Source: Maridesulfovibrio bastinii DSM 16055 (GTDB taxonomy: Bacteria > Desulfobacterota > Desulfovibrionia > Desulfovibrionales > Desulfovibrionaceae). From it: a stretch of 64,000 nt of DNA. Location of the stretch: positions 1-64,000 of the forward strand of contig NZ_AUCX01000008.1 of NCBI RefSeq assembly GCF_000429985.1. The letters run 5' to 3'. Of this stretch, positions 1 through 8,268 are shown in pieces (the first letter of the stretch is position 1; each line of letters starts with the position of its first letter). The position numbers and the translations under genes are program-made. Below the pieces are notes generated by a model. The model was not told the DNA's origin and ran no database searches. It saw nothing but the letters and a program-made list of their open reading frames with translations.

Positions 1-268
1 GATAAGCCATATTGACTTGTATTTCTTTGACAAGACGCCTCTCACTGCGAATTCCAAATATATACCCAATAAATAACATCTTAAAAAGAACAACTGGATC
101 AATTGCTGGACGACCATTGTTCTCACAGTAAAGATGCTTGGTCTTCTCTCGAATAAATGAAAAGTCGATAAACTTATTTATTTTTCGAAGTAAATGGTTT
201 TCAGGAACCAGCTCTTCAATTGTTACTAGCTCAACAGTGACTTGCTTTTGATCAGATTTTTTTAACAT
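1..268 (-). CDS. IS1182-family transposase, N-terminal part (runs off the window)
   Basis: Reading leftward from the ATG at 268 gives an open frame to the window edge (89 codons). It contains the N-terminal signature of IS1182/DUF772 transposases: an EELVPENHLLRKI-like opening, then NGRPAIDPVVLFKMLFIGY at about residues 51-69, then a GIRSERRLVKEI segment. The DDE catalytic core would lie beyond the left edge, so I cannot say whether the element is intact. A hairpin with a T-run lies just 5' of the ATG on the same strand and would limit read-through into the transposase. Family assignment rests on the N-terminal block only, but that block is distinctive. Confidence 0.85.
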   Translation of the reverse strand, partial: MLKKSDQKQVTVELVTIEELVPENHLLRKINKFIDFSFIREKTKHLYCENNGRPAIDPVVLFKMLFIGYIFGIRSERRLVKEIQVNMAY

Positions 269-276
269 GCAAATAA

Positions 277-310
277 TATAAAAAAGTCCCCGCCAAAAGG
301 CGAGGACTTT
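277..310 (-). terminator. Intrinsic terminator upstream of the transposase gene
   Basis: Arms at 283-294 and 299-310 pair over 12 bp with one mismatch around an AAAA loop. On the minus strand the stem is followed by a run of T. It either ends the small membrane-protein transcript or belongs to the IS end as a read-through barrier. Confidence 0.7.
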
Positions 311-320
311 GTCATCAATC

Positions 321-349
321 TGAAACCCCGAATTTATTCGGGGTTTTTT
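321..349 (+). terminator. Hairpin with plus-strand T-run
   Basis: A 9-10 bp stem (AACCCCGAA with TTCGGGGTT) with a 4-nt loop is followed on the plus strand by TTTTTT. On the minus strand it lies just after the stop of the small membrane protein gene, so it may act in both directions. Confidence 0.6.
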
Positions 350-359
350 GTTTGCATTT

Positions 360-560
360 TTAATCTTCTTCTTTCTTTTCTCGAACATTTCTCATTGTGA
401 CTCCAGCCAGACAACCGACCAGCATCCCAAGCCCGAGGGCACGTTGAAAATCCATAAAAAACCAACCGGCAATAGCTCCAAGCGAGCCTCCTACCAGTAT
501 CCCGCGCGCCATACACTCCAAAGTCCCTTCAAATTTTTTATTATCTTTTTTCTCACTCAT
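360..560 (-). CDS. Small membrane protein, glycine-rich, unknown function
   Basis: 66 residues. Charged ends (MSEKKDNKKF at the start, REKKEED at the end) flank a hydrophobic centre (about residues 18-54) with many glycines at helix-packing spacing (GGSLGAIAG, then GLGMLVGCLAG), suggesting two short transmembrane helices in a hairpin. An SD-like AGGGCGG precedes the ATG. It lies 10 bp downstream of the PilZ-like gene on the same strand and is probably co-transcribed with it. I do not recognise the family; glycine-zipper or AtpZ-like proteins look similar only in composition. Confidence 0.6.
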   Translation of the reverse strand: MSEKKDNKKFEGTLECMARGILVGGSLGAIAGWFFMDFQRALGLGMLVGCLAGVTMRNVREKKEED

Positions 561-570
561 ATAATCCGCC

Positions 571-1248
571 CTAAAACATCATTACAAATTCTTCTGATTG
601 CTTTGAACTCATTTTTAAAAATCTTACCGCAATACCAGGAAACTGATTTTTAACACCCCATGGCACAACTCTCTGAATAATACTTTCTATAGGAGTATGG
701 TCAGATAGTTCTTTAACAATTAACCAGACTTTTTCACCTTCTTCCCATGGAGAGGTTGAATATAAGAATGCACTGTCAGCTGAAAGGTCTGTAGTTATGG
801 ATTTCTCACCGGTTCCACGAGGCTGCGACTCGCTTCGTAAAAGAAGTATATTTAATTTTTTAGATATCCGTTTGCTGCCGCGAAGTGAACGTGAAGGAAA
901 GGAATTACATTCTGTATTGATAAATTCTTCAACGGTCATCCCGTCTCCTGAGAATTTACCAAAAGGAAGTCCCTTAATTGAACCTCCTGAAGAATGATAA
1001 TTAACCCTTAAAACTGGAAACCGTTCTATCAGATGATTGGCTTCAACCTTTTCACGCGACCCGGAACGGACAATTGTAGCCACATCGATCAAAAAGCCAT
1101 TATACTTAACCTGATTGTAATCCCTTTTAATATGACTGAAATTATCAACAACATCATAATCTACACCGATGTTGTTCAATAACTCGGTGTATGCCTGCCG
1201 GGCTTTACCCGGGATGGAGACAAGCATTACCCTTATTTTACTCAACAT
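571..1248 (-). CDS. Pseudo-receiver plus PilZ-like protein
   Basis: The start is placed at the ATG at 1248, which has GAGGAG five bases upstream; an in-frame ATG at 1287 has no SD. The product is 225 residues. The first ~85 residues have alternating hydrophobic strands typical of a receiver-like fold (KIRVMLVS, YNGFLIDVAT, ERFPVLRVNY) but no clear phosphoacceptor aspartate pattern. The last ~90 resemble PilZ: an Arg-containing entry, TTDLSADSAF at about residues 152-161, then strand-rich sequence to the end. The c-di-GMP consensus [D/N]xSxxG is degraded, with Ser in place of the final Gly, so binding is uncertain. Probably cytoplasmic and regulatory. Confidence 0.6.
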   Translation of the reverse strand: MLSKIRVMLVSIPGKARQAYTELLNNIGVDYDVVDNFSHIKRDYNQVKYNGFLIDVATIVRSGSREKVEANHLIERFPVLRVNYHSSGGSIKGLPFGKFSGDGMTVEEFINTECNSFPSRSLRGSKRISKKLNILLLRSESQPRGTGEKSITTDLSADSAFLYSTSPWEEGEKVWLIVKELSDHTPIESIIQRVVPWGVKNQFPGIAVRFLKMSSKQSEEFVMMF

Positions 1249-1453
1249 GCACTCCTCAAACTCCGCCTTATATACTGAGATAAACATTAACAGGAAAAAC
1301 TAATTAACAACAATATGGTAATAAATTTTTTTATATGCTAATTTTAGGGTTACTGTTAAACAAAACATTATAGCTTGGCAATTGATAACATCACAGCCAC
1401 TTACCCATTTTTTTACGCGGTGAAGATTCTGACTGAAAGGACAGCTCTGACAA

Positions 1454-2593
1454 ATGCCTGAACAAATTAAAATACTTACAATTGATGATGATGAAAGTGT
1501 TCGCATGTCTATAGCACACTTTCTTGAGGATTGCGGTTATCTCACAATACAGGCTGTAAACGGAGAAGAAGGATTGAGTGTTTTTCAAGAAGAAAAACCG
1601 GATGTGATTCTTCTAGATTTGAGAATGCCCGAAGTCGACGGCCTGACAGTTTTGAAAAGAATAGCTAAAGAATCCCCACAGACACCGGTTATTGTTGTTT
1701 CTGGGACCGGATCTTTTGATGACGTAATTGCAACAATCAGGCTCGGAGCATGGGACTATATTTCAAAGCCGATTTTAGATCTTAAAAATTTAAATGATGC
1801 TATCAACAGAGCTTTAAACAGAGTCAGGCTTCTGGTTGAAAATGAAAGTTACAGAAAAGAGCTTGAACTGCGCATCAACAAAAGAACGGAAGAACTAAAT
1901 CAGCGGACAACACAGCTGCAGCTGATGAATAAAGCTCTTTCTGAAGAAATAAGAGCGAGAAAAGAAACTGAAAAACTGGTCAGAGCTTCCCTCAAAGAAA
2001 AGGAAGTTATGTTGCAGGAAATACACCATAGAGTAAAAAACAACCTTCAGGTTATCTCCAGCCTTCTCAACCTCCAAAGTGGTTATGCATCTGACAAGGA
2101 GACTCAGAATCTTTTTAGAGAATGCCAAAACAGAGTCAGATCAATGTCACTTCTGCACGAAAGACTGTACAGGTCATCGGACCTTTCTAAAGTCAATATG
2201 CATGAATATACGCAATCTCTGGTAAATTTCCTTCTCCATTCATATTCAATCTCAGAAACAATCACGACGAAGCTCAATATCAGTGACATCAGATTGACCA
2301 TTGATACGGCAGTTCCCTGTGGACTTATAATTAATGAACTGGTTACAAACGCACTGCAACATGCTTTTCCGGAGAAAAGAATCGGGAACATGAGTGTAAT
2401 CCTCATCAAAGAAGACGATAAAATAGTACTTACCGTTGCAGATGATGGAATCGGGCTTCCAGAAAATTTCAGCCCGGATCAAAGCCAGTCTCTCGGTATT
2501 ACACTGATTGATACCCTAGTACATCAGCTGAACGGTAAACTGGATATAACTTCCGAGAATGGAACGACTTTTAAAATAAGCTTTCCAGCCTGA
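1454..2593 (+). CDS. Receiver-histidine kinase fusion (REC-coiled coil-HisKA_2-HATPase)
   Basis: 379 residues. Residues 5-120 are a CheY-like receiver: acidic triad D11-D13, phosphoacceptor D55 in LLDLRMPE, and K105. Residues about 125-185 are charged and heptad-like, suggesting a coiled coil. The H-box EIHHRVKNNLQ (189-199) is of the HisKA_2 type, followed by a HATPase domain with N-box NELVTNA (294-300) and G-box DDGIG (330-334). There is no transmembrane or sensory domain, so the kinase is probably controlled through its own receiver by an upstream kinase. No output partner is adjacent apart from the STAS gene 87 bp downstream on the same strand. Confidence 0.9.
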   Translation: MPEQIKILTIDDDESVRMSIAHFLEDCGYLTIQAVNGEEGLSVFQEEKPDVILLDLRMPEVDGLTVLKRIAKESPQTPVIVVSGTGSFDDVIATIRLGAWDYISKPILDLKNLNDAINRALNRVRLLVENESYRKELELRINKRTEELNQRTTQLQLMNKALSEEIRARKETEKLVRASLKEKEVMLQEIHHRVKNNLQVISSLLNLQSGYASDKETQNLFRECQNRVRSMSLLHERLYRSSDLSKVNMHEYTQSLVNFLLHSYSISETITTKLNISDIRLTIDTAVPCGLIINELVTNALQHAFPEKRIGNMSVILIKEDDKIVLTVADDGIGLPENFSPDQSQSLGITLIDTLVHQLNGKLDITSENGTTFKISFPA

Positions 2594-2680
2594 GACACTC
2601 TTGCAGGAACCACCAATGAAGTGTACTTATTCATACAACCAAGTTCTGCTAAAGCTAACTAAAAGGATCAAGGATACAAT

Positions 2681-3025
2681 ATGGAACTCAATTTCAGACA
2701 GAAAGATGAAATAACTATAGTCGATATCAATTGTCAGGAACTCAATCACTCAGTCAGCCATGAATTTCAAAGGCTCATTGCTCCAACATTGGAAAATAAA
2801 AACTTCATCCTTGCTCTGAATATGAGCAAAGTTGATTTTATGGACAGTATGGGGATTGGAACAATTATTACTTTGCGGAACAGATTAATGAAAGAAAAAG
2901 GCAACATAGCCATGTTCAATATCAATGACAGAGTAAAAAAAATTATTGATATTGCCGCATTAAATAAAATTTTTAAATTATATGACACAGAAGAAGATGC
3001 AATAGCAGGACTTCGTGAAGATTAA
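2681..3025 (+). CDS. STAS-domain anti-sigma-factor antagonist
   Basis: 114 residues, the size of a single-domain SpoIIAA/RsbV-type STAS protein. DSMGIG (55-60) carries the conserved serine (S56) that partner anti-sigma kinases phosphorylate in this family. An AAGGA SD precedes the ATG. It follows the receiver-kinase gene and precedes a terminator at 3051, so these two genes may form a small signalling operon. No anti-sigma kinase of the RsbW type is visible in the window; its partner must lie elsewhere, unless the HATPase of the neighbouring kinase plays that role, which is speculation. Confidence 0.85.
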   Translation: MELNFRQKDEITIVDINCQELNHSVSHEFQRLIAPTLENKNFILALNMSKVDFMDSMGIGTIITLRNRLMKEKGNIAMFNINDRVKKIIDIAALNKIFKLYDTEEDAIAGLRED

Positions 3026-3050
3026 TTTAATTCAATTTATGACTTTTTTA

Positions 3051-3087
3051 CAGGGAGCGGACTTTCAGTTCGCTCCCTGCTTTTTAT
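3051..3087 (+). terminator. Terminator after the STAS gene
   Basis: CAGGGAGCG (3051-3059) pairs with CGCTCCCTG (3071-3079) across an 11-nt loop, followed by CTTTTTAT. Confidence 0.85.
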
Positions 3088-3130
3088 CGTGCAGATTTTA
3101 TAAAAATTTTAAGTTAATAAAACCTGAAGT

Positions 3131-4138
3131 ATGAAACAAACAGAAAAATTATTTAAAGAAACCGGCAAACTGATCAAAAATGCCGGAACTATATCCTTTG
3201 AGCTTTTTAAAATAATGATTCCTGTTGTTATTGCGGTAAAGATACTTCAGGAATTCGGGTTAATAGGTTATATAGCCGCTCCACTTGGTCCGATAATGAA
3301 AACTGTCGGGCTCCCCCCTGAAACTGGCTTGATCTGGGCCACAGCCCTTATAAACAATATTTACAGCGGGCTGATAGTTTTTCTATCCTTGTCAAAAGAT
3401 CTTGCTCTGACCTCTGCTCAGGCAACAATTTTAGGAGCAATGATTCTGGTTGCCCACTCTTTGCCTGTAGAATTAAGAGTTGTGCAAAGCTCCGGACCAA
3501 GAATAATTTTTCAAGGATTAGCCAGATTATTCGGAGCGTTTGCACTTGGTTTTATCCTTCATTTTATTTTTTCTGAACTGAATGTGCTTAATAACACCGC
3601 AACAGTTCTGCTGACTCCTGATAAAACCAATATTGATGAAACAATTCTGCAATGGGCCATAGGGGAAGCCAGAAATCTAATATCAATTTACTTCGTCATT
3701 CTTGGGCTTTTGATCGTAATGAGAATACTTTCAGCACTCAAAATTCTGACTGCCATGGATTTTCTACTTCGCCCCGTGCTGAAACTAATGGGTATTGGAC
3801 CTAAAGCTTCAGCATTAACCGTCGTGGGCTTGACTATGGGGCTTTCATACGGCGGAGGAATGATAATCCACGAGGTAAAATCTGGCAAAATAAGTCATAA
3901 AGATGTTTTCTACTCTCTAACTCTAATGAGCCTTTGTCACAGCCTCATCGAAGATACATTGCTTTTAATGATGATTGGTGGCCATATCTCCGGTCTTTTC
4001 TGGGGTCGGCTTGTTTTTTCAATGCTCTTTGTCGCAATTCTAGTGCAACTGACCAAAATATTACCGGAAAAATGGAATGACAAAATTTTCTGGGTTAATA
4101 CAGGATTAACAAACTATGCAACTAAACAGCTTGATTAA
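3131..4138 (+). CDS. Nucleoside-recognition (Gate) domain membrane protein
   Basis: 335 residues, mostly hydrophobic, with about eight predicted membrane segments. Two related halves (about 20-145 and 180-320) each carry a Gate-type signature: ALINNIYSGLIVFLSL around residue 72 and GLSYGGGMIIHE around 237-248. This is the pattern of nucleoside-recognition/SpmA-SpmB-like inner-membrane proteins, whose substrates are mostly unproven. It stands alone between the STAS terminator and the 4315 terminator. No SD stronger than GAAG is seen before the ATG. A transport role for a nucleoside or small anion is inference from the family. Confidence 0.75.
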   Translation: MKQTEKLFKETGKLIKNAGTISFELFKIMIPVVIAVKILQEFGLIGYIAAPLGPIMKTVGLPPETGLIWATALINNIYSGLIVFLSLSKDLALTSAQATILGAMILVAHSLPVELRVVQSSGPRIIFQGLARLFGAFALGFILHFIFSELNVLNNTATVLLTPDKTNIDETILQWAIGEARNLISIYFVILGLLIVMRILSALKILTAMDFLLRPVLKLMGIGPKASALTVVGLTMGLSYGGGMIIHEVKSGKISHKDVFYSLTLMSLCHSLIEDTLLLMMIGGHISGLFWGRLVFSMLFVAILVQLTKILPEKWNDKIFWVNTGLTNYATKQLD

Positions 4139-4197
4139 ATGTATCCAATACTGTTCAATTAAGCTGAAACAAAAACGTACAAAAATACCACTAATGA

Positions 4198-4262
4198 TTT
4201 GCAGCAACTATTGAATATGGAATTAATTTCGTTCCAAGATAGGCAGATATTTGCAGCAACTA
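4198..4262. repeat. Short direct repeat, 13 bp, 52 bp apart
   Basis: TTTGCAGCAACTA occurs at 4198-4210 and again at 4250-4262, in the spacer between two convergent genes. No function is evident. Confidence 0.7.
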
Positions 4263-4314
4263 ATTTTTTAAAACCTATTAAAACAGCCACCTGCTATTCG
4301 CGTAACAAAAGTTA

Positions 4315-4350
4315 AGCCCCCTGACCGAAACTTGGTCAAGGGGCTTTTTA
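4315..4350 (+). terminator. Terminator between convergent genes
   Basis: A long stem (AGCCCC plus CTGACC paired with GGTCAA plus GGGGCT, small internal irregularity) is followed by TTTTTAT on the plus strand. It probably serves the Gate-domain gene and may also stop the cytochrome operon arriving on the other strand. Confidence 0.8.
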
Positions 4351-4379
4351 TCAGGTTTAAGTATCTGTCTAATTTAACT

Positions 4380-5945
4380 CTAATTCTGTGCTGACATGTC
4401 GCACAGGCTGGCAACTAAATCAACCAATCCTTGCCGCGTAGCAAGAGGTAGCTGGCGATAAGGCTGCATAACCGTACCGGGATAGCCGTTGGTGATTATT
4501 TCCATGGAACGCTCCGGGCTGAGAGAGTAATAACGCAAATCCGGTGGAATAGGATGGAGCGTGGAACCAAACTCTGTGACGGCGCCATTTTCACCATGAC
4601 AGGTGACACATGTATTTGCCCAAATAGATTTAGCCGCAGCTTTATCTCCTTTCGGTCCAGAAGATGCTTTACTAAAGATAGCAAAACGAGATTGCATTTC
4701 TGCTAAAAGATCATCAATCTTGTTACCGTCGAACATCCGAAAATATGGCATTCCAGTTCCTTCCACTCCCTCCAGAACGAGTTTGCGTAAATATTTCCGG
4801 TTCGCGTGGACCGCGGCAAGAACTTCAGGTTTAATCAGCAGGCGTCGCCCAGAAGGACCATCACCCAGACCAGTTGTGCCGTGGCAAGAGCTACAGCTTC
4901 CATCATAAATGGTTGCTCCATTGTCATAAATAGTATTCAGCTTAGACTGATAAATTTTAAGTGCTTGAGACTTAAACTGCGCAAAATCTTTATCCTGCGC
5001 CCTTTGCAGAGCTATAACCTGATTATTCTGGACGATCATCGTGGAATCCTGAAGAAACTGCCGTGCTGCCAGCATGGCCACAAAGATTACAGGTAGAATC
5101 CAGAGTAGATTGCATGTTGTTCCCAGTTTGCTATCATAGCCGGAGAACATCATCCAAGCGGCGATCATTGCGGCGGCTGTGCCGACGGTAACAGCTGTGA
5201 GCACCTGCCAATTAAAAATACTTGATACTGAAATCAGCAATGGGACTCCCACGACAACTTGAAACAGTATACCACCCAATATCCAGCAGCGCATCCGGAC
5301 TTTTTTATCCTGATCACCTTTTGCGGTGACAAAAAGATGGAAGGCTGCCCCGAAAACTATTGCCGCACCTAAGACGTGCAGATAACGGAACAACCAATGT
5401 GGTATATATAATTCACTCAGGCCCATTTTATGTGCTCCGAATACGGCCCAGTCTCCCGGACGTTCCATCAGAGACATAACTCCGGTAAAGATAGCAGGGA
5501 CCGTAAGCAAGGCTCCAAGTCCAAGAACTCCAGCCGTCAGAGGCAGAAGTGTTCCTGTGGTCATGCGGTGTTCAAATAGCTCAATCAACAGAAACGCCAC
5601 GATGAGTAGAGGAATTATGGCGAGCCACGAGTATGAATAAAGTCCTGTAGTTGTATAGAACCCGTAGGAATATATGATCTGCATTACCAGCAGTGGTCCT
5701 ACTCCAAGTACTACGGCTATACTTTTAAGCCCAAGATGGGGCTTAATGAAACTCCGGTTCCAAGACAGGCCTACGCCATCCGATGACAGCTTATTTTGCA
5801 GATAGAAAATAAGGCTCATCATCGCGGTGCCAAGCATTAACAACACGAACAGCAAATGTAGGCCGAAAAGAACGAACAGTATAAAATGCAGCCAGCCATC
5901 CGGCATAGGCATACTTAAGAAGAGATCAGTAGTCTGGCCCATCAT
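4380..5945 (-). CDS. Polytopic membrane protein with C-terminal dihaem cytochrome c, respiratory oxidase-like subunit
   Basis: 521 residues. Residues about 18-300 hold eight or so membrane helices with several helix histidines (H20, H30, H183, H190) that could ligate haem. After a short linker come two cytochrome c units, CSSCH (351-355) and CVTCH (446-450), which would sit in the periplasm. GGAGGG precedes the ATG, and the start overlaps the stop of the upstream gene by 4 bp (ATGA), so the two are translationally coupled. The layout of membrane core plus c-haem tail matches the partner gene, and together they resemble members of the cytochrome bd superfamily fed by cytochrome c rather than quinol. 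The exact family of this subunit is less certain than that of its partner. Confidence 0.7.
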   Translation of the reverse strand: MMGQTTDLFLSMPMPDGWLHFILFVLFGLHLLFVLLMLGTAMMSLIFYLQNKLSSDGVGLSWNRSFIKPHLGLKSIAVVLGVGPLLVMQIIYSYGFYTTTGLYSYSWLAIIPLLIVAFLLIELFEHRMTTGTLLPLTAGVLGLGALLTVPAIFTGVMSLMERPGDWAVFGAHKMGLSELYIPHWLFRYLHVLGAAIVFGAAFHLFVTAKGDQDKKVRMRCWILGGILFQVVVGVPLLISVSSIFNWQVLTAVTVGTAAAMIAAWMMFSGYDSKLGTTCNLLWILPVIFVAMLAARQFLQDSTMIVQNNQVIALQRAQDKDFAQFKSQALKIYQSKLNTIYDNGATIYDGSCSSCHGTTGLGDGPSGRRLLIKPEVLAAVHANRKYLRKLVLEGVEGTGMPYFRMFDGNKIDDLLAEMQSRFAIFSKASSGPKGDKAAAKSIWANTCVTCHGENGAVTEFGSTLHPIPPDLRYYSLSPERSMEIITNGYPGTVMQPYRQLPLATRQGLVDLVASLCDMSAQN

Positions 5946-7297
5946 TTGCCCTCCTTCATAAGTCTCGGACGCAATACCACATCCTTATTTGCATAGTAAT
6001 AGAGATAGGTTGACATGCTCAGTCGTTCCTGATCTGTGCCTGTAAACGGCGGCATAAACGGAGCCAGTTGCTGAGTAATTGCTGTAATTGCATTGACTCC
6101 TTCCAGCGTTCTACCACGAAGCCGCTGACTGATACTGTTCAGCCCGTCCAAAGTGTGACAGGCTCCGCAGTTTGCATCAAAAAGAGCTTTGCCCGCAACA
6201 GCTGCCGGGGCTTGCACATCATTTGCTGCAATCCACTTCATGGATTTCAACATGCTTCGGCCTTCTTTTCGTGCAGCGACCCATTGTTCCAACTTAATCT
6301 GATTGGCAAACATGTAACCGGGCAGTAAATATGGTCCGCGCACAAATTCACGTACGCGCTCGAATTCTGTGACCATACCAAGACAGAGTATAATAGTCGG
6401 TATAAATAAAAACATGCTTGTTCTACGCAGTCGCAGCATTGCGGTCACAGCTGTGAGCACAATAAACAGTACCGCCACGGCGTTGACCAGTGGCAACAGC
6501 CAAGTGAACTGTGCCAGCTTTGAGGTTGCGACAGCATAACGCCAATGGGTCAAAAAGGTTTCCGGCACACGGCTAAAATAGATTACTGCACTTGCTCCAG
6601 TAACTATACCTGCTATCAGCAGTACCAATCCGCACAAGCGTAAGGCTTGACCACGATTTTTATCAGCCCCGTGATAACGCCATCCGAGCCAGCCTATAGC
6701 AAACATTGCTCCCAGAGCTATACCTGCCGCGATGCGTAAAATACATTGGGGTAGGAATGTAGGATTAAAATACGCCTGAACAAAAGTTCCGTTCCAAGGC
6801 CAGCCGTCCGGGGTGAGCATAAAGCCGAGAATTCCTGAAATTAGTACGGCTGATATCAGAGCGGCAACCACATATCCCCAGCCTAAAAGCATCAGCGTAT
6901 ATGGTTTGGACTCGGCTAAACGATCCCAGTTATAATAGTATATTAACAAAATGATTACTTCGGTGGTGAAGGCAAGCCATTCAATAAACCACGGCCAGAA
7001 GAACAAATGAATGAGGGAACCGATGCCCCCCGGAGCAAGAGCTCCGGTAATGAACCAGATACCTACACCGGTTACCGCACCAACAGAAGTTGTAATAATG
7101 ACTATCGGCAGGAGCAAGGAATGGGCAATATCGCCCCAGAAACGTCCTTTTCCTGTTGCATGGAGAGTTTGAAACAGTGCGACCATAATGGTCAGACCGA
7201 TAGCAACTCCATGGCTGATGACCACATGCAATACAGCGTCAAGAGCGATGGTCATACCATCGCCTAACCAAGGAATGTGCAGCAGAGGAAAGTTCAT
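5942..7297 (-). CDS. CydA-like membrane subunit fused to a monohaem cytochrome c
   Basis: 451 residues, about eight or nine membrane helices, then CGACH (377-381) near the C-terminus. CydA-like traits: helix-1 histidines H24 and H29; a glutamate pair E106/E113, spaced much like the proton-channel glutamates of E. coli CydA, followed by NWDRL (123-127) like the GWDR of bd oxidases; and a VTEFERVRE segment near 309-317 where bd oxidases carry a GRQPW-type motif. No long Q-loop is apparent, so quinol is an unlikely donor; electrons probably enter through the c haem. It overlaps both neighbours by 4 bp. Oxygen reduction is inferred from the superfamily, not shown. Confidence 0.75.
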   Translation of the reverse strand: MNFPLLHIPWLGDGMTIALDAVLHVVISHGVAIGLTIMVALFQTLHATGKGRFWGDIAHSLLLPIVIITTSVGAVTGVGIWFITGALAPGGIGSLIHLFFWPWFIEWLAFTTEVIILLIYYYNWDRLAESKPYTLMLLGWGYVVAALISAVLISGILGFMLTPDGWPWNGTFVQAYFNPTFLPQCILRIAAGIALGAMFAIGWLGWRYHGADKNRGQALRLCGLVLLIAGIVTGASAVIYFSRVPETFLTHWRYAVATSKLAQFTWLLPLVNAVAVLFIVLTAVTAMLRLRRTSMFLFIPTIILCLGMVTEFERVREFVRGPYLLPGYMFANQIKLEQWVAARKEGRSMLKSMKWIAANDVQAPAAVAGKALFDANCGACHTLDGLNSISQRLRGRTLEGVNAITAITQQLAPFMPPFTGTDQERLSMSTYLYYYANKDVVLRPRLMKEGK

Positions 7298-8202
7298 CGT
7301 ACACCCTCCTCCTCTAACGGTATAATCCTTTTGATCTTATTGGGATGTGTAGCTACAAAATGTGGCCGGGGCTGCGCATGAACATATCCGGCTACGTCCA
7401 GAGCCTGATCTTTGCTGAGGCCCGGGCTTGATTTAGGCATAAAGCGCCAGGTGAAAACGGAGAAAGTCCGCACCCGGTTCATGCCGGCTCCATCGTTGAA
7501 AGAATGCTCGCCCCACAAAGGTGGTGCTATTTCGGTTCCGTGGCCGTTATTACCATGGCAACGCGCACAAACGTCTTGAAATACTTTCTTACCTGCAATT
7601 ACGTCCGGCTTCCTTTTAAGTTTCAGATCATGATCTATACCCAACCAAGGTACATTCTCATATATGGGAATACCTTTAGAAATCCAGTGGTAGTAAACCA
7701 TAAGAGACTGGATTATCTGACTGTCCAGAGCAGGAGCTTTACCGTTCATACTGCGTTCAAAGCAGCCTTGTGTTCGCAGTCCCAGATCAGCAGTGTAAGC
7801 CCTGCGGCCCCGATATGCGGGATACTTGGCGGCAACTCCTACCAGCGATAAAGTTTCGCGTGCCCGGCCTCCATCAAAATGACAGTTAGTGCATGAGAGA
7901 TTATCTCCGACATATTCCCCAGCATATTTTTTAGTTTCAGTCATGATCTTGTAGCCGAGCATGACTTCCTCACGAATTTTGGCCGGGGCATCCTCAGGGG
8001 CTGGCGGGTTGAAAACCACGCTTAAGGGTCGACCCTGATCACTTTGTATGCTTCCAGTCGCATTATTGACGGTTTCCGAGGACGCAGTTGTATTTATTGA
8101 GTTTTGGATCGTAGGAGAAGTCCATTGAAAAAAAGATACCAGCCAAGCTCCAAAAAGCAGCAGTAGCACAACCAACGAGAGTGAAAAATAAAGCTTTTTC
8201 AT
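7294..8202 (-). CDS. Dihaem cytochrome c, TsdA-like (thiosulfate dehydrogenase family)
   Basis: The start is set at the ATG at 8202, with GGAG seven bases upstream; longer in-frame starts lack an SD. The 302-residue product begins with a signal anchor (MKKLYFSLSL and a long hydrophobic run), so it is exported or tethered to the periplasmic face. Haem sites are CTNCH (104-108) and CARCH (212-216). Between them GCFERSMNG places a cysteine (C147) where TsdA enzymes have the Cys axial ligand of the active-site haem, which favours thiosulfate/tetrathionate chemistry over plain electron transfer. It is the first gene of the operon and its stop overlaps the next start, so it probably passes electrons to the two membrane subunits. 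Confidence 0.75.
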   Translation of the reverse strand: MKKLYFSLSLVVLLLLFGAWLVSFFQWTSPTIQNSINTTASSETVNNATGSIQSDQGRPLSVVFNPPAPEDAPAKIREEVMLGYKIMTETKKYAGEYVGDNLSCTNCHFDGGRARETLSLVGVAAKYPAYRGRRAYTADLGLRTQGCFERSMNGKAPALDSQIIQSLMVYYHWISKGIPIYENVPWLGIDHDLKLKRKPDVIAGKKVFQDVCARCHGNNGHGTEIAPPLWGEHSFNDGAGMNRVRTFSVFTWRFMPKSSPGLSKDQALDVAGYVHAQPRPHFVATHPNKIKRIIPLEEEGVR

Positions 8203-8268
8203 TGTTATCTCCATTCCATATTGCAAAGATTTTTTACAGCGCATAAGGACTCGCGCCATATGGACCAA

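Noticed and set aside
348-653. 101-residue plus-strand ORF
   Set aside because: It crosses the small membrane protein gene and the spacer; the opposite strand has the SD and a sensible protein.
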